Positions 21,589 through 33,059 of a stretch of DNA of 64,000 nt are shown one piece after another. The stretch's first letter is position 1, and every line of letters starts with the position of its first letter. Origin of the DNA: Isoetes taiwanensis (taxonomy: Eukaryota; Streptophyta; Lycopodiopsida; Isoetales; Isoetaceae); the NCBI GenBank assembly GCA_021234155.1, contig JAJEKV010000021.1, positions 10,717,523 to 10,781,522 of the forward strand. The letters are read 5' to 3'. The notes under the pieces were generated by a model. The model had not been told where the DNA came from. It saw nothing but the letters and a program-made list of their open reading frames with translations, and did no database searches. The translations under genes and the position numbers were made by a program.

Positions 21589-23714
21589 ATGCCGGTGGTC
21601 ATGCATCTACATCGTGCCGCCGCGCCATGCATCCACATCCGGCGCCGCCCGGGTCATGCATCATCGTCTAGGGGTGCAAGCGACCATTGCGCTGGATCAT
21701 GGCGGGCCACGGGAGTTGGAACAAAGACGTGGAAGAATTATATGTCGAAATCACGGTGGTCGAAAGAGAGGTCCCGAGTGGGGATTTGTGAAGGAATTTG
21801 GTCGAATGAGTGGCAATGTGTATTTTGTGGGTACACGTCAATAAATGGATCCGCGACAAGAATACGAGCTCATCTTTTACGGGATCCTAAAATTGGGTGC
21901 AAACATGTACGGCATCTGGCGACATACGACAAGATGCACTTGAAGTGTTGGGTCGAAAAATAATAGAAGAAGTAAGAACACGCCAAGGGATAGCCAAGAA
22001 CCTTCACCATGCCAAGAAGAAGAGATCAATTACACCACCCCTCTGCTCGCAGCCAACGCACCAAACCGGAGGGTGGACTAGGGTCGATAGGTGGGTTAAG
22101 TACGGGCTAAAAAGAATGGCAGAGACAATTCGATTCTTTGGAAAGACGGACTAAGCAACGAGGGTTGACAAAGGCTTAACATCGAGCAAATCAAGAAGAC
22201 GAATTGAAGGTTGTAGAGGCCTTTCTATACGCGGGTTGTCTCCACATATTTTGGGGCACAAAGCAATCAAAGAAGCCTTCCAGGAAGTTGCCAAAGCAGG
22301 CCCGACTTTTTTAGATTGCCTTCATACAAACATGCGAATAACAAAATGGTGGATGAAATTCATGGAAGAATGGTCGAGAGGGTGGAACGAAGTTAAGTCG
22401 AAGTTACCGGGCCGGGCCAGCCTCTCTAGTCACCGATGGTTGGAGCAATGTAAATAAGGACCATCTTATAAATTTCATGATCGATATCCGGGGCTTAAGT
22501 ATTCTTGAAACCGTAGAAACCAAAACTGACCAAGTCACAGGAGATTGGATTTTTCAAAAGACAAAGGCTGTGATAGAGAGTTTTGGACCGAAGAGAATAT
22601 TTCAGGTCGTAATGGACAATGCATCTAATTGTAAGTTAGCGGGTGAAATGTTGGAGTCCGAATTTCCAGGATTGCACGCGACCAGCTGCCAATGCCATTG
22701 CCTAAACTTATTGCTGAAGGACTGGTTTTCACAAAGACGCTTTGGTTCAAAGATCCCATTCAAAAGGCCCGCCGTCTCGCGGAAATTCATCACAAAGAAG
22801 CCGGCAATTTACGCCATATACAAGTCATTGCGTCAGAAGGCCCTTGCACTCATGAATCCTAGGCAGACCCGGTTTGGTTCCAATTACATTTGTCTTGAAA
22901 GAGTGCTCAGGTGTCACGACTCGATTATCTCGACCTTCAACCATACAGAGTTCTTTGAATGGGAGAGGAGGCAGAAGGGAAAAAATGCTTCAAAACACCG
23001 GCAGCAAGCTGCCGCTCTTCGAGAAATGCTTGGGCGGGAGACATTTTGGAGAGGCGTTAAGAATGTTGTCAAGTGCATGCAACCTGTTTGTCATGCCATC
23101 AAAACCCTTGATTCTTCGAAGGCAAGCACTGGAAAGGTGTGGAGGTGCTGGCACTCCATTCAATCCTTTCTAGAACGCGATGGCCCTAATGCACCCTTTG
23201 ACAATGCTAAGCGCGCAGCACTGCTTAGAGACTTTAATGAACGATGGAAGAAGTCCTATAATGATCTTCATGGCGCCGCACATGCCTTAGACCCACACAA
23301 CCATGATATGGACCAGCATACAGATAAAGAAGTGATGGGTTCATTGAAGAAGGTTGCAAAAATGTTTTACCCCAACAGCTCGGACTACAAAGTTTTCATT
23401 GCCGAAGTTAATCAATACCTTTAACTTGAGTGGAAGGTGGGCAGATGAAGAGCTTCACGATGCACTGGAGAGTCACAAGAAGGAACCAAATATGGAATCT
23501 TATGCATGGTGGCAAGCCCATGGACAAAGTTCTCGACACGCTATGTGCCCTCGCAATGACTATCCTCTCCTTGGTATCCTCCAATAGTGCAAGTGAGAGA
23601 AACTGGAGTGCTTATAAATATATACATAGTGTGACACGAAATCGCCTCCTGCATAAGAAGGCTGACAAACTTGTATATAACTTCTCAACCGGGCGTCTCT
23701 TGAATCGCAAATGA
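21589..23714 (+). pseudogene. hAT transposase (BED finger, DUF659, hAT C-terminal dimerisation)
   Basis: The first frame holds a BED-type zinc finger near 21811-21905 (WQCVFCGY..., TRIRAHLL, GCKHV). Coding resemblance continues in other frames (GHKAIKEAFQEVAKAGP near 22256, then LVTDGWSNVNKDHLINFM at 22420-22475). The long frame 22477-23424 has the DUF659 features VVMDNASNCK and ATSCQCHCLNLLLKD; the catalytic Asp of the RNase H-like core is probably in these TDGWSN and MDNASN motifs. The end (23430-23714) gives SASERNWSAYKYIHS and RNRLLHKKADKLVY, the conserved dimerisation motif. At least three frameshifts or small introns separate the parts. An intron explanation cannot be excluded for some joins. 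The element would need an outside transposase if these are true breaks. Confidence 0.85.
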
Positions 23715-24552
23715 TTGGTGCAGCCAGTAGTTGATAAGCCTCAAGTAGTTCCCTTTCATGGATGCAGATTCTGAAGTGGAAGAGGACAACTTCAAGACAA
23801 AGTGAGGACGAAGCCGCTTGTCAAAATGCCGCTAACCATGTTGACGAGGACATTCAACGCATCCATTTTGTCGATGCGAAGATGATTTAGACAAGAACAT
23901 GTTCTCGGACAACTCACGGGCGCCAAGATACTGTAAGAGGAGTCGATACGTAAAGGCCGTGTCCAAGTAATACAAGAGATCAGCCCGAGGACTTAATGGT
24001 ACGCTGAGCCATCGGACTCTCCAATGCCAATGACCCGCATAAACAGTAACGAGTCAGAAAGAACACATCTCGAGGACGTTCCAGTAAGGGAAAAGGCCAG
24101 AGGAGGTTGAGCCTAGGCCAGCTGGCAGAAGAAGACGGAAGTGCAGATGATGAAATTGATGAAGACGGTGATGTCTAGAGAGAGGAGGTGATGACTACCC
24201 TCAGTCTGTCTATTGTAATCGTGTATGAGGATGTTCAAAAACTATTGTAACCATCCTCCTGGCACTATGAATTAAAAGTAAAGTTTTTTGTTACAAGTTT
24301 TTTGTCTTCCATATATTTCGTTACCTTGTGGAATTTTCCTTTCATGTATGATGTTTGTTTCATGTATTGTATGATGGTTCATGTAACTTCCGTCCATGTT
24401 TCATTCATTTGTAATATAAGTCGATCTAAGTGCCTAGATCCGGGTCAGTCGATACGACTCTAACGGATACGAGATGTCACTAGATACACGATCCACTCTC
24501 CAACCACTAGATAGGTGAGTGCAAGCATGGGTCACCGGATATCAAAGTCAAA
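23715..24552 (+). other. Noncoding region behind the hAT transposase
   Basis: No sizeable open frame. AT-rich stretches around 24240-24420 (GAATTAAAAGTAAAG, TTTCATGTATGA repeats) may include the transposase 3' UTR. Confidence 0.4.
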
Positions 24553-24669
24553 GCATCGAGAATTTCCCAATCTTGCTCACCCCGCCTCTGTGGACAATGG
24601 AACTTAGCATTCAAGCTAAGCTACATTGCCCAAAGAGGCGGGGAAAGAAAGAGTGGGAAGTGTCGTTGC
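24553..24669. repeat. Hairpin 1 of a three-copy family
   Basis: The arm starting GCATCGAGAATTTCCCAATC pairs with an arm ending GAGTGGGAAGTGTCGTTGC. The apex ACAATGGAACTTAGC / GCTAAGCTACATTG is also self-complementary. It is the most diverged of the three copies. Confidence 0.7.
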
Positions 24670-24971
24670 TTGAACTCGTCAATCACTGAGCTATCTTATT
24701 TTATGTCGAACTTACCCCCAAAGACCTGGGTTCATGTATGATAGTTCTTTCTATGTTTCTTTCATGTAACCGCTATTTGTTACGAAAACCTTCGTTGGAT
24801 CAGACCCGTCTCGACCTCCGTTGTTGCTTGCCTCTTCGCATGCGCCAGAATCTTGCTGATGAGAAGTAATCTACGCATGCGAAGGGGCCAAACAGCCTCG
24901 GACCAGCCCGGACGAATCTGATCCATCAGAAGGTTCACAAGGTACTTCGGTACCCAAGTCGGGAATAACTT

Positions 24972-25142
24972 TGGTATGCCAAATTGGGCTTTGAATGTTA
25001 TTCGGACCTATAATTTGTAATTTATTCCTGGGTGGCACATGCTCGAATACCCAAATGGGTTTGCATGGCATGTGCCACCCAAAGGAATGGAGGTACAAAT
25101 TATAGGTCCGTGATGGCATCCAAATGGCGATTTGGCATGCCA
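24972..25142. repeat. Long imperfect hairpin, about 171 bp
   Basis: TGGTATGCCAAATTGGGCTT pairs with the far end ATGGCGATTTGGCATGCCA. CGGACCTATAATTTGTA pairs with TACAAATTATAGGTCCG, and GGGTGGCACATGC pairs with GCATGTGCCACCC around a loop of about 25 bases. It could be a MITE or a small-RNA precursor. Confidence 0.75.
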
Positions 25143-25689
25143 TCGGCGGCAACCACAGAATCAAAAAGCAACCACTAGGCTGATATCATCCGCTGCCACA
25201 ATAAAAATAGAGTACTCAAAAACCTTGTTACCTACAATCCACCACCTTGCCAAAGGGGACGCGTACTCTAATTTGAAGTCATAGTGATGCTCAAGGTTCT
25301 CCATCAATAGCAGGAGTTAGGATGTTCCATGATTTGGTGCCTAACAACCGCTATATAGATGGACAACACCTGTGCACCACTTTGGCTTGAAATTAGAGTG
25401 CGCTCTCACCTCTGACGTCATAGCAAGTTCAACCTCTAGAACGAACGATTTTTGCTCCGACTCCCATTGTGAGCCTCTTTGTGTAATATAACCTAGCAAA
25501 GTGACTAAGCTACATTGACACAGAGAGACTACACAAGAGAGTCAGAACAAAGCCCGCTCTTTCTAGAGGAGGTAACAAGAATTTCGAGAAGTCTATATTG
25601 TTTTGCGAACAATATCAAGCCCTGGTGAGTTGACAACCATTCAAGAAAGTCACGCCTCCAGGCCGGGGATGAAAGAGACCTGAATACAA

Positions 25690-25801
25690 GCATCGAGACT
25701 TCCCAAACCTTGCTTTCACCCCTCTTTGAACAATGGAACTTAGCATGTAAACTAAGCTGCATTAAAGAGGAGGGGAAAGAAAGATTGGGAAGTCTCGATG
25801 C
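25690..25801. repeat. Hairpin 2 of the three-copy family
   Basis: GCATCGAGACTTCCCAAACC pairs with GATTGGGAAGTCTCGATGC, and the pairing continues through CCCCTCTTTG/AAAGAGGAGGGG to the shared apex. The near-complete pairing over 112 bp resembles a plant MIRNA foldback. I cannot match the arms to a known miRNA. Confidence 0.75.
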
Positions 25802-25853
25802 CTGAACTCATCAAACCACTAACATCCAATTAACCCTCAAGACACAGGTCCGT

Positions 25854-25973
25854 GCATCGAGACGCCCCAATCTTTGCTTTCCCCCGGGTCTTTGGACAAT
25901 GGAACTTAGCATGTAAACTAAGCTACATTGCCCAAAGAGCCGGGGGGAAAGAAAAACGGGGAAGTCTCGATGC
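25854..25973. repeat. Hairpin 3 of the three-copy family
   Basis: GCATCGAGACGCCCCAATC pairs with GGGGAAGTCTCGATGC. The inner arms CCCCCGGGTCTTTGG and CCAAAGAGCCGGGGGG also pair. It has the same apex as hairpins 1 and 2. Between and after the hairpins, GAGGTAACAAGAATTTCGAG occurs at about 25567 and 26034, so a larger unit was duplicated. Confidence 0.75.
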
Positions 25974-26559
25974 TTGAACTCATCAATCACTAACATCTAA
26001 TGAACCCACCGTAATCGCAAGCTCCTTCTAAAGGAGGTAACAAGAATTTCGAGAAGTCTATATTGTTTGCCATGGAGAATATAAAGCCCGGTGACGACAA
26101 CCATTCAAGAGGGAGCTCTTGGCTTACTCCTTTTTTCGAAGTTTCTTGGCGATCTAATTCGCCACCCGAGTGAGCGATGTCATCCTAGGGGGCAAATTAG
26201 ATACACAAAACGTAAAACGAAAGAGACTAAGCCGGGTGGTGAGCGAGTTGGAAGTCGAGAAGTCTCGAAAGAGACTAAGCCGTGGTGAGCGAGTTGGAAG
26301 TCTCGAAGTTAGGAAGTCCACTAATCCTAATTGGCATCCGTCCCTAATTAGGATGTTCAAAAATCACTAACATACTTACTTTACTTAACTACAACACAAA
26401 CAACTCAATGCGGCCGCAACCCAACCCCCAAAATGTTATTTAGACAAAAAATCCTCGCCAACGTTAGTTCATTCATGTGCATCCGAGATCTCGGGGAAAA
26501 ATATCAAAAAAATTAATGTAGAGTAGCTCATGGGTTAATGTAATCGTCGCATCCACATT

Positions 26560-27994
26560 CGCAAGACTACTATCACCGCTGGCCCAGAGAGGGGCAGGTA
26601 TCGATTAATGTCCGGTACCTCTTCACCTTCACGCGGTTCTTCTACCCCCATCCAAAGGTCCATTTCACGTTGTGTTTGAATCGATGAAGCATTCCATCCC
26701 TCCCGCGAAAGCAACTATAGCCGGGCAAGGGAGGCATGCGTGATTGCATGTGTTGAGCATTGCATACCGGGCGCCCGGTATAATATATCCATCATTTGAT
26801 GGACAGAACCTACCGCCCATCATCCAATCCAACAAACATCTCAAATGCGCACGATGTCCACACCCTAAGGCATACCAACCAACTTGGGTCGATTTTCCCG
26901 ACATACTTGACAATATCTAAAGTCTCCGTTCTTTACATCATCCCACCGATCGTCATATAGGTATTCGGGAGGGAGGTATGAAATACCCCGCTCCTTGGAG
27001 ACTCTAAGGGGATCGGAATCTAAAACTCTTGATATTGTGCGCATATGGTCATTGTCTATTCTCAACACCGTATTTTCCCTACCCAAAGTCGCAAGCTGAT
27101 TCTTTGTGTCTAGTAATTTCGCGCGAGCCATCTTGTCATGAGCATTTGCACGATCTTTTGCTAAGACATTTTTCCTCGACAAAGTGAGGTTTCGACTTCT
27201 TTCATTCTCTAACCGAGCCTTCAAATCTACCTCATCATCCATCGCACTTCGCTTCAACCGACGCTACCTCTAAAAGTTTTATGGCATCTTGAAGCAAATA
27301 AGTTATAGTCACGGGCTCATCACCAAGAGCGCTTCGAGAATCCTCCGCAAGCTTCACTCTCTTGCTTTGCTACCAACGCCGCTTCCTTGTTTCCACTTTC
27401 TCTTGGCATAATTTACGACCTCCCCTCTCACAATCTCATAGTACACTTGCTTGGCAAATGTCTTATGAATCGTGGTTTTTATCATTGTTCCTTTCACTTG
27501 CACCCACCTCTCCAAAGCTCTACCTCGGACTGGGGATCTTGCGGTCATATGCCTTATACTTACCTCGCTCTCCCGCTTGGCGGTCGTCGTCAAACTGTTT
27601 GGCTTACGCCTAAATTGGCCTCGATATCGTCAAAATCGGCTCCATGCGGCAATGCACGGGCCCATGTCACATGCAACTCCATGCACCTCGTAATTGTGAC
27701 ACCTTGTTTCTTGGCCACTTACGCCATTGCCCTCAACCTCAACAACTCTTTTCGACGCAACTCATTCATCCTAGCATGTTCCTCTGCTTTCTGTAACTGT
27801 TGTGCCCTAACCTCTGACACTGTAGGTAGGGAAGGGAATACAAACTGATCTCCTTCTCCTGGAGTTCTCAAAATGGACGGCATCTCGAAGTCGCCCTCAT
27901 GTCCTGTTTCACCAACACCTTCTCCCGGCCGCTGAGACGAACTCGTTGGTTGTTCAGACATTCTTTTTGGCATGGCACTAGACAAGTTGTGCAA
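26560..27994 (-). pseudogene. Unknown hAT cargo region with a coiled coil and a RING-like zinc finger
   Basis: Read leftward from about 27994: a Ser/Pro-rich start (MPKRMSEQPTSSS), a charged helix (AQQLQKAEEHARMNELRRKE), an in-frame stop, then GVTITRCMELHVTWARALPHG. A Lys/Arg-rich stretch follows, then a Leu- and charge-rich segment likely to be a coiled coil (KARLENERSRNLTLSRK). Last comes a zinc finger: YCQVCRENRPK, a one-base shift, then CGHRAHLRCLLDW and RFCP, giving C-x2-C, C-x-H, H-x2-C and C-P as in RING fingers. RING proteins are typically E3 ligases; such a role here is inference. Stops and shifts imply decay or unrecognised introns. I do not know the family. Confidence 0.45.
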
Positions 27995-28333
27995 TAGTAT
28001 TCCAGCAAATAGGCTTTACGTTAACTGCGTGAAATAAACAACAACTCAATATGACTTACAAATTATAAAAATAAAAAAGTGCAACAAAAAATAAACATAG
28101 CAATGCCAAAGATGTTTTATTAAAGTATTTTTCGCAATTGCTCAATCAATATTTTTTTTGGTTGCGTACAAGAGAGCTCATAAATGGCACGCTAAGCGTG
28201 ACTTGGTCCAAATTTTGGTCAAGATCGTCTGCGCTGACCCAACTTGAGGAATCCAACTGATTCCGTTTGGGGTCTTGTGCAATGTGTTGGAGAGCAATTC
28301 AAGTGTGCTCCGCATGGTGTTGAAAGAGTTGGT

Positions 28334-29360
28334 TCAGATCAAACTTGCGTGCCTTTTCGTCAGATTGGGGATTACGCGCGATTGCTTCAAATAATCGCAC
28401 ATGTTTCGAAACCTCTGGGTTTGTTCATTGGTACCCATGGTCTCCAAGAAAGAATGCTTGCGTGCAAAATCAGCAAGGTAATAAATAAAGTAGGCTGCCC
28501 CTAAGAGGTCAAAGTCTACCTTTGCATTCACTGTCTTCGTTCCATCTTTGTTTGGACCCCAATACAAATCATCGTGCATGTAAGGATAGGCAAGCCTTTC
28601 ATTCTCAATTGCCTTTTTGGCAGCGGCATCCATGTTTTTGTATGCCCACCGCTTCACTTCCACAGGCTCGCTTATTAACCGTTCTTCTCCCGGTCCACAT
28701 ATACCAATATAAACAGCACGGGGGGTCCGTGCGACCTCTCTCTTTCCCAAATTCAAAATGAAGCAAGACATTGCGTGGTGCAAGTCCATGTGTAAATGGT
28801 GCTCTTTATGAAGCTTAAGCAAGCCGCTTAAAATGACATAGTTAGATCACCCACTCTTTGAGCAACATATAACTCTTGCTTTTTTCGTTGCTCAAGCTTA
28901 TGGACGTCGACCTCGACAGTAGGTTTATACCCTAGTCTCTTAAATGCATGCCTGGCAAAGTCATTATCTCCATGATTCACAAAAAGAGATGCACAAGAAC
29001 CCCCATTCCAAAGAGGGAAATATCAACCCTCGTTCTTACCAACCCCGGTTGTAATGGCCAATGCAGGCGTATGATAGACCCATGTCTAACCTGCATTTGT
29101 GATTCCCTCATGTTTTTCATCATGGCCTTTACTATCACATCGCCCGGCCGCACCTAACCGCACGCCATCATTCGAAATTTAACACAATAGGGTTCGTCTT
29201 TAAGAAAACTAGAACCCGTGATATTGCATTTGAATACCGTTCCATATGTTCTGAACCAATTACGGTCTTGTTGATTATTTGAGAGTAATCCACCATTGCA
29301 AACCATATAGTCTTGGCATCCGCCCTTTTTCTTGCTTCCCACTCTTTATCGGGTTTCACG
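28334..29360 (-). pseudogene. Unknown coding region of the hAT element, upstream part
   Basis: A 162-codon frame (28334-28822) reads LGKREVARTPRAVYIGICG, ..DDLYWGPNKDGTKTVNAKV, DFDLLGAAYFIYYLADFARK. Upstream, in other frames, are VEVDVHKLEQRKKQELYVAQR, GDVIVKAMMKNMRESQMQVRHG and, starting near 29358, KPDKEWEARKRADAKTIWF. Codon-like composition and few stops suggest one gene with the region at 26560-27994, transcribed leftward and converging on the transposase. No family recognised. Confidence 0.4.
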
Positions 29361-31019
29361 GGACGCTTGGCTCTAATAGTGCAGTGCCAACACTTTCTTA
29401 ACTAGGTGGGGGGTTGATGGGTTTCCTTTCTAAGCTTTCGATTGGTCCAAGTCGTGTGTTCCATTCCACGACCTTTATCTTTCAAAGACTCTCTCTCAAA
29501 GCGGACTAGTTAGATTTGCTCTTGCATGTATCATGTTTCCGGTTTATACGGGATACATTGCCATCTATCCAAGCATACCTTTCAGAATCAATCTTTTCGG
29601 GTTCTAGGTCTATCATTCGAGGCCCAAAAGCTCTTTCAAAGATCTCGCATGAGACACGAGTGGAAGTCTAGCCATCCTTCTTCCGTTGTGGTAATCAACT
29701 CTAACTTTCGGATGGGGTGGCAAAGCATGATTCGGCTCACAAAGGCCAATTCATTAAAGGGGTCTTAGGTTGGACCATGGTTGTTGGGGTCTTGATCTTT
29801 TCCTTTGCATCTTAGTAGAGGGGCTCGGCCTCTACATTGATGTGGGGCTCTCTGCTTCTACCCTAGGTCCTTCTCTAGGGCTCATGTGAGGCTCTCGCTA
29901 CTTGTAGTCTAAGCCCGCCTAACTCTTGTGGATTCATAGCAACTTTAGAAGAAACGTGTATAGATAGCGATATGCCAATCAGAAGTAAAGCGGCATCAAC
30001 ACCTAAGAGTCCGAGAAAAAAAAAAACCGACTTTTAGTGAATGTTAATAAGCCTTGAAATGGTTCATTAAGATTTTAGTAAACTACTAAGTTTCAAGCTT
30101 GACAGTTTTTAGGCACTCTACTCGGCCCAAGTTGAGGGTTATAGGCACTCTATAGTTTATCTAACGAGTTTGCGATTCAGGTTATATGCAATGCATTTTT
30201 CTCATTCTCTTCCACAAGTTTAACTTATGATCTGATCCGCCCATCGACTCCATTGGGAAACTCCCTCACAGAGGTTGGCAAAGACTCAACTCAACATATT
30301 GCATAAGACCACCTATCGAAGTCACTTAATATTTAATGAAATATCGCCACTCCCTATATTAGTGATGGACTTTTCGTCAACAACACCCGTCGAGAAAATA
30401 GGGTATATCTCATTAAATATTCTTCCGACCGACCTTCCATAAGAGTACAACACCCACCCTTTAGCAATCACAGTGACCAAGCCAACAAGCGGCAAGGGGA
30501 GAGGGCTATACATCTAAATGGGAGGTTGACCCTAGCAATCCTCAACATCAGCAATGACACCCACCATCGACATGGCACAATTAAATGTGGCACGCCCGGG
30601 CAAGGGTCTTTGCCTCACCAAGGATCACTCCGAACTTCTAACCTAGCCAAGGATCACTCTCTACCCTAACTACTACTGTTGTCGATGAAAGGGTAGGCAA
30701 CCAAAATTTTTTTCTTATTTTTATTTCTATTTCATTATTTTTTTTCCTTTATTTCTATTGCATTTTATTTTTTTTTTTTTTTTTTTCTTAAAAAAAATCA
30801 GTCTGGATTCAACCATAGGTCGAGACGCTCGCCATCGTCACGCCCCTCAATGGAGGGGGGCAACAGGCAAGGGCCTCACTATGGAGGAACCCTAGACCTA
30901 CAATTAAAAACAACAGTAAAACTACCTAGGTTTGGCTAAAACTAAGGGAAAATGAAAAAAAAGGCAAAGGGGCACAGTTGTGGAGGGTGTATGGTGGTTT
31001 ACCTTGTTCTCAATAGCAG
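29361..31019. other. Noncoding right part of the hAT element
   Basis: No supported gene. It contains an AT-rich, T-run region (30710-30795, including an 18-19 base T run) and several short unrelated open frames. Confidence 0.5.
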
Positions 31020-31437
31020 AAATAACGTAAAACGCCTCGAAATATATATAGAAACCTTCGTGGAAGCGTTTAAAAACGTCTCGCCGCTTACGCTGAACCG
31101 CCCAGCGTAGTTTAAACGTAAAGAATGGCTTAACGAACAAAAAGTTTTGGCGTGGCGAACCTTTATACACTCGCTTACGCTGAAAAATAGTTTGGCGTAA
31201 GTTTAACATTAAGGCTTAAACGCCGAAAGCCGGCGAGGGATTCGCGTAGCGATAACTTAGACTTAAACTACGGCGAAAGAAAGTTCAAAAGTTTAAGCGG
31301 AAGGTTTAAACTTACGTAAACTTTTTTCCCTACGGCGAAAGTATTAAATACAAAAATACGTATTTTTCCCAAAAATACGTATTTTTGCACTTTATACGTC
31401 TGAAAAAATAGTTTCATACGTACAGAACCTATCCCTG
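31020..31437 (+). promoter_or_regulatory. Right subterminal region of the hAT element
   Basis: Dense CGCTTACGCTGAA, GTTTAAAC, GGCGTAAGTTTAAC and AAAATACGTATTTTT motifs mirror those of the left end. ATACGTATTTTT is doubled at 31355-31386. The end is GAACCTATCCCTG. Confidence 0.6.
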
Positions 31438-31445
31438 CTCCCTAC
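31438..31445 (+). repeat. Target site duplication of the hAT element, right
   Basis: CTCCCTAC, identical to 20735-20742. Confidence 0.9.
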
Positions 31446-31680
31446 CCTTTGTCTATTCTACTTTCCCCCCACCTTTTTCCTCATTTTTCCATCCTTTCCC
31501 TCTTCCTTTTTCTCGATGCTCTTTTTGCTTTCCTTTTTCTCTTTCTTCACCCTTTCTCTTTTCCCTTTTTTTCACGCCCTTTCCTTTTTTCTCTTTTTCT
31601 CGTTCCCTTTTCCCAAGTTCTCTTTTTCCCTTTTCCCCCTCTCTTTTCCTTTTTACTTTTCTTTTTCCCATAGACTTTGC
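31446..31680 (+). repeat. Polypyrimidine tract, part right of the hAT element
   Basis: C/T-only character identical in style to 19990-20742. The two become one tract when the hAT element is removed. Confidence 0.8.
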
Positions 31681-33055
31681 AACCTTTTCTTATTTTCCCT
31701 TAAACCATCATTCAATTAAATTGGGATTATGTCTGGTCCAAAATCGCGCCGAATAGGCTTATTATAGGCCATTTTAGCTATATAACCATGTGTTGAATTT
31801 GATGAAACTTGTAAAATATGATGGAATTTAACCTAAAAATTTTATGTTTTGGCAACATAAAAACCTAAAAAATTGCATATTTTAAACACAATTATCCATA
31901 AATTGAAATTTGTAGAGTAAAATAACAAGTATATTTGAATAACTAACTGCAAAAGAAAGTCCTTATTTTGAATGAAAATCGCTACCGGCGCGCGATTTTG
32001 TGGACATAAACATACTACATTTATGCAGATTCAACTCAAATATTTATACAAACAATAAAATTTATGTCCTACAAAATGGTCAAAACAGACGATTTTACAA
32101 GCGTGAAGAGTCTTTATAATGCCCCGATGCGATTTTATCCCGCCCAAAATACTTAAAATGTCCTACAAAATAGTTAAAAAACCAGTTTTAGAGGAAAATA
32201 ATAACAAAAACATCCTACAAAACAGTTAAAAGAACAACTTTTTATGGAAAAAGTAAATACAAAATCGCGCCTGGCGCGATTTAACAAGGACAATCACTCT
32301 CAAATGTCCTTAAAAATGTCCAAAAATGACAAAAAATAAGGAATAGGCTAACCTCAAATCGCGCCAGGCGCATTTTCATTTTCACTTTTTTTTTTTTATT
32401 TATTTTTTTTTTTTTCGGTCGGCACTCACCTCAAATCAGCGCCCGGTAGCGATTTCAACTATGGGCTCTTCACAAAACCCCGCAACATCACTTAAATTGA
32501 GCAAATTTTAATCACGCAACATCACGAAATTGAGCAAATTTCCTGCTTTGATCTTGAAATTAGCAGCTGTAACACTTCAAAGTAGGTCGGATTTGACAGT
32601 TAGATCATGCCCAACCCCAAAGCCCCTTCAATAATTGTGATTTTGAGCATTTTTGGGCTGATTCAACATCAGAATTTGTATTGCAGCAAGCAACTGTGAA
32701 TTAAGTCAAAATTACAAGGGCTTCTCTCCAACCAATGCGGACTATTACCATCCTTCCGAGTCTACCTAGCAATAACGAGTAATATCTAGAAGAGATAACA
32801 GATGAGATATTGGTAGTATACCTAGCAAAGATATCGTAAGAGATAATAGCAGTATTGTATTGTTGCGTCTGGCCGTGCTCCAAGTGCTTCATCCACCCGG
32901 TGTTCCATCCGGTGCTCCAAGCGCTCCACTATTCTGATTCGATGTGGAAAAGCTCGATGGAAAACCACGTGGAAAAGCTTCGATGTGGAAAGCCCGTGGA
33001 AAACCTACCCGATATGGTAAAAGAGGCGTGGACCTCTTTGTTGAGAAACGAAGAA
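31681..33055. other. AT-rich noncoding region with scattered GCGCGATTT motifs
   Basis: No gene supported. AAATCGCGCC or its complement appears near 31744, 31988, 32262 (as a palindrome), 32357 and, altered, near 32434. T and A runs lie at 32388-32417. Confidence 0.5.
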
Positions 33056-33059
33056 ACAC

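Larger units (their letters stand above)
20743..31437 (+). mobile_element. hAT DNA transposon, 10,695 bp, ends intact
   Basis: Begins CAGGGATAGGTTC and ends GAACCTATCCCTG, a perfect 13 bp terminal inverted repeat, flanked by the perfect 8 bp duplication CTCCCTAC. Inside are a BED-finger/DUF659/hAT dimerisation transposase on the plus strand (broken), four hairpins, and an unrelated coding region on the minus strand. The intact ends suggest relatively recent movement, perhaps driven by a transposase from elsewhere. It is large for a hAT element. Confidence 0.93.

Noticed and set aside
25690-25801. Identity with a named plant miRNA such as the miR482/2118 group
   Set aside because: Some arm similarity in T/C-rich composition only; I cannot support a named family from sequence alone.
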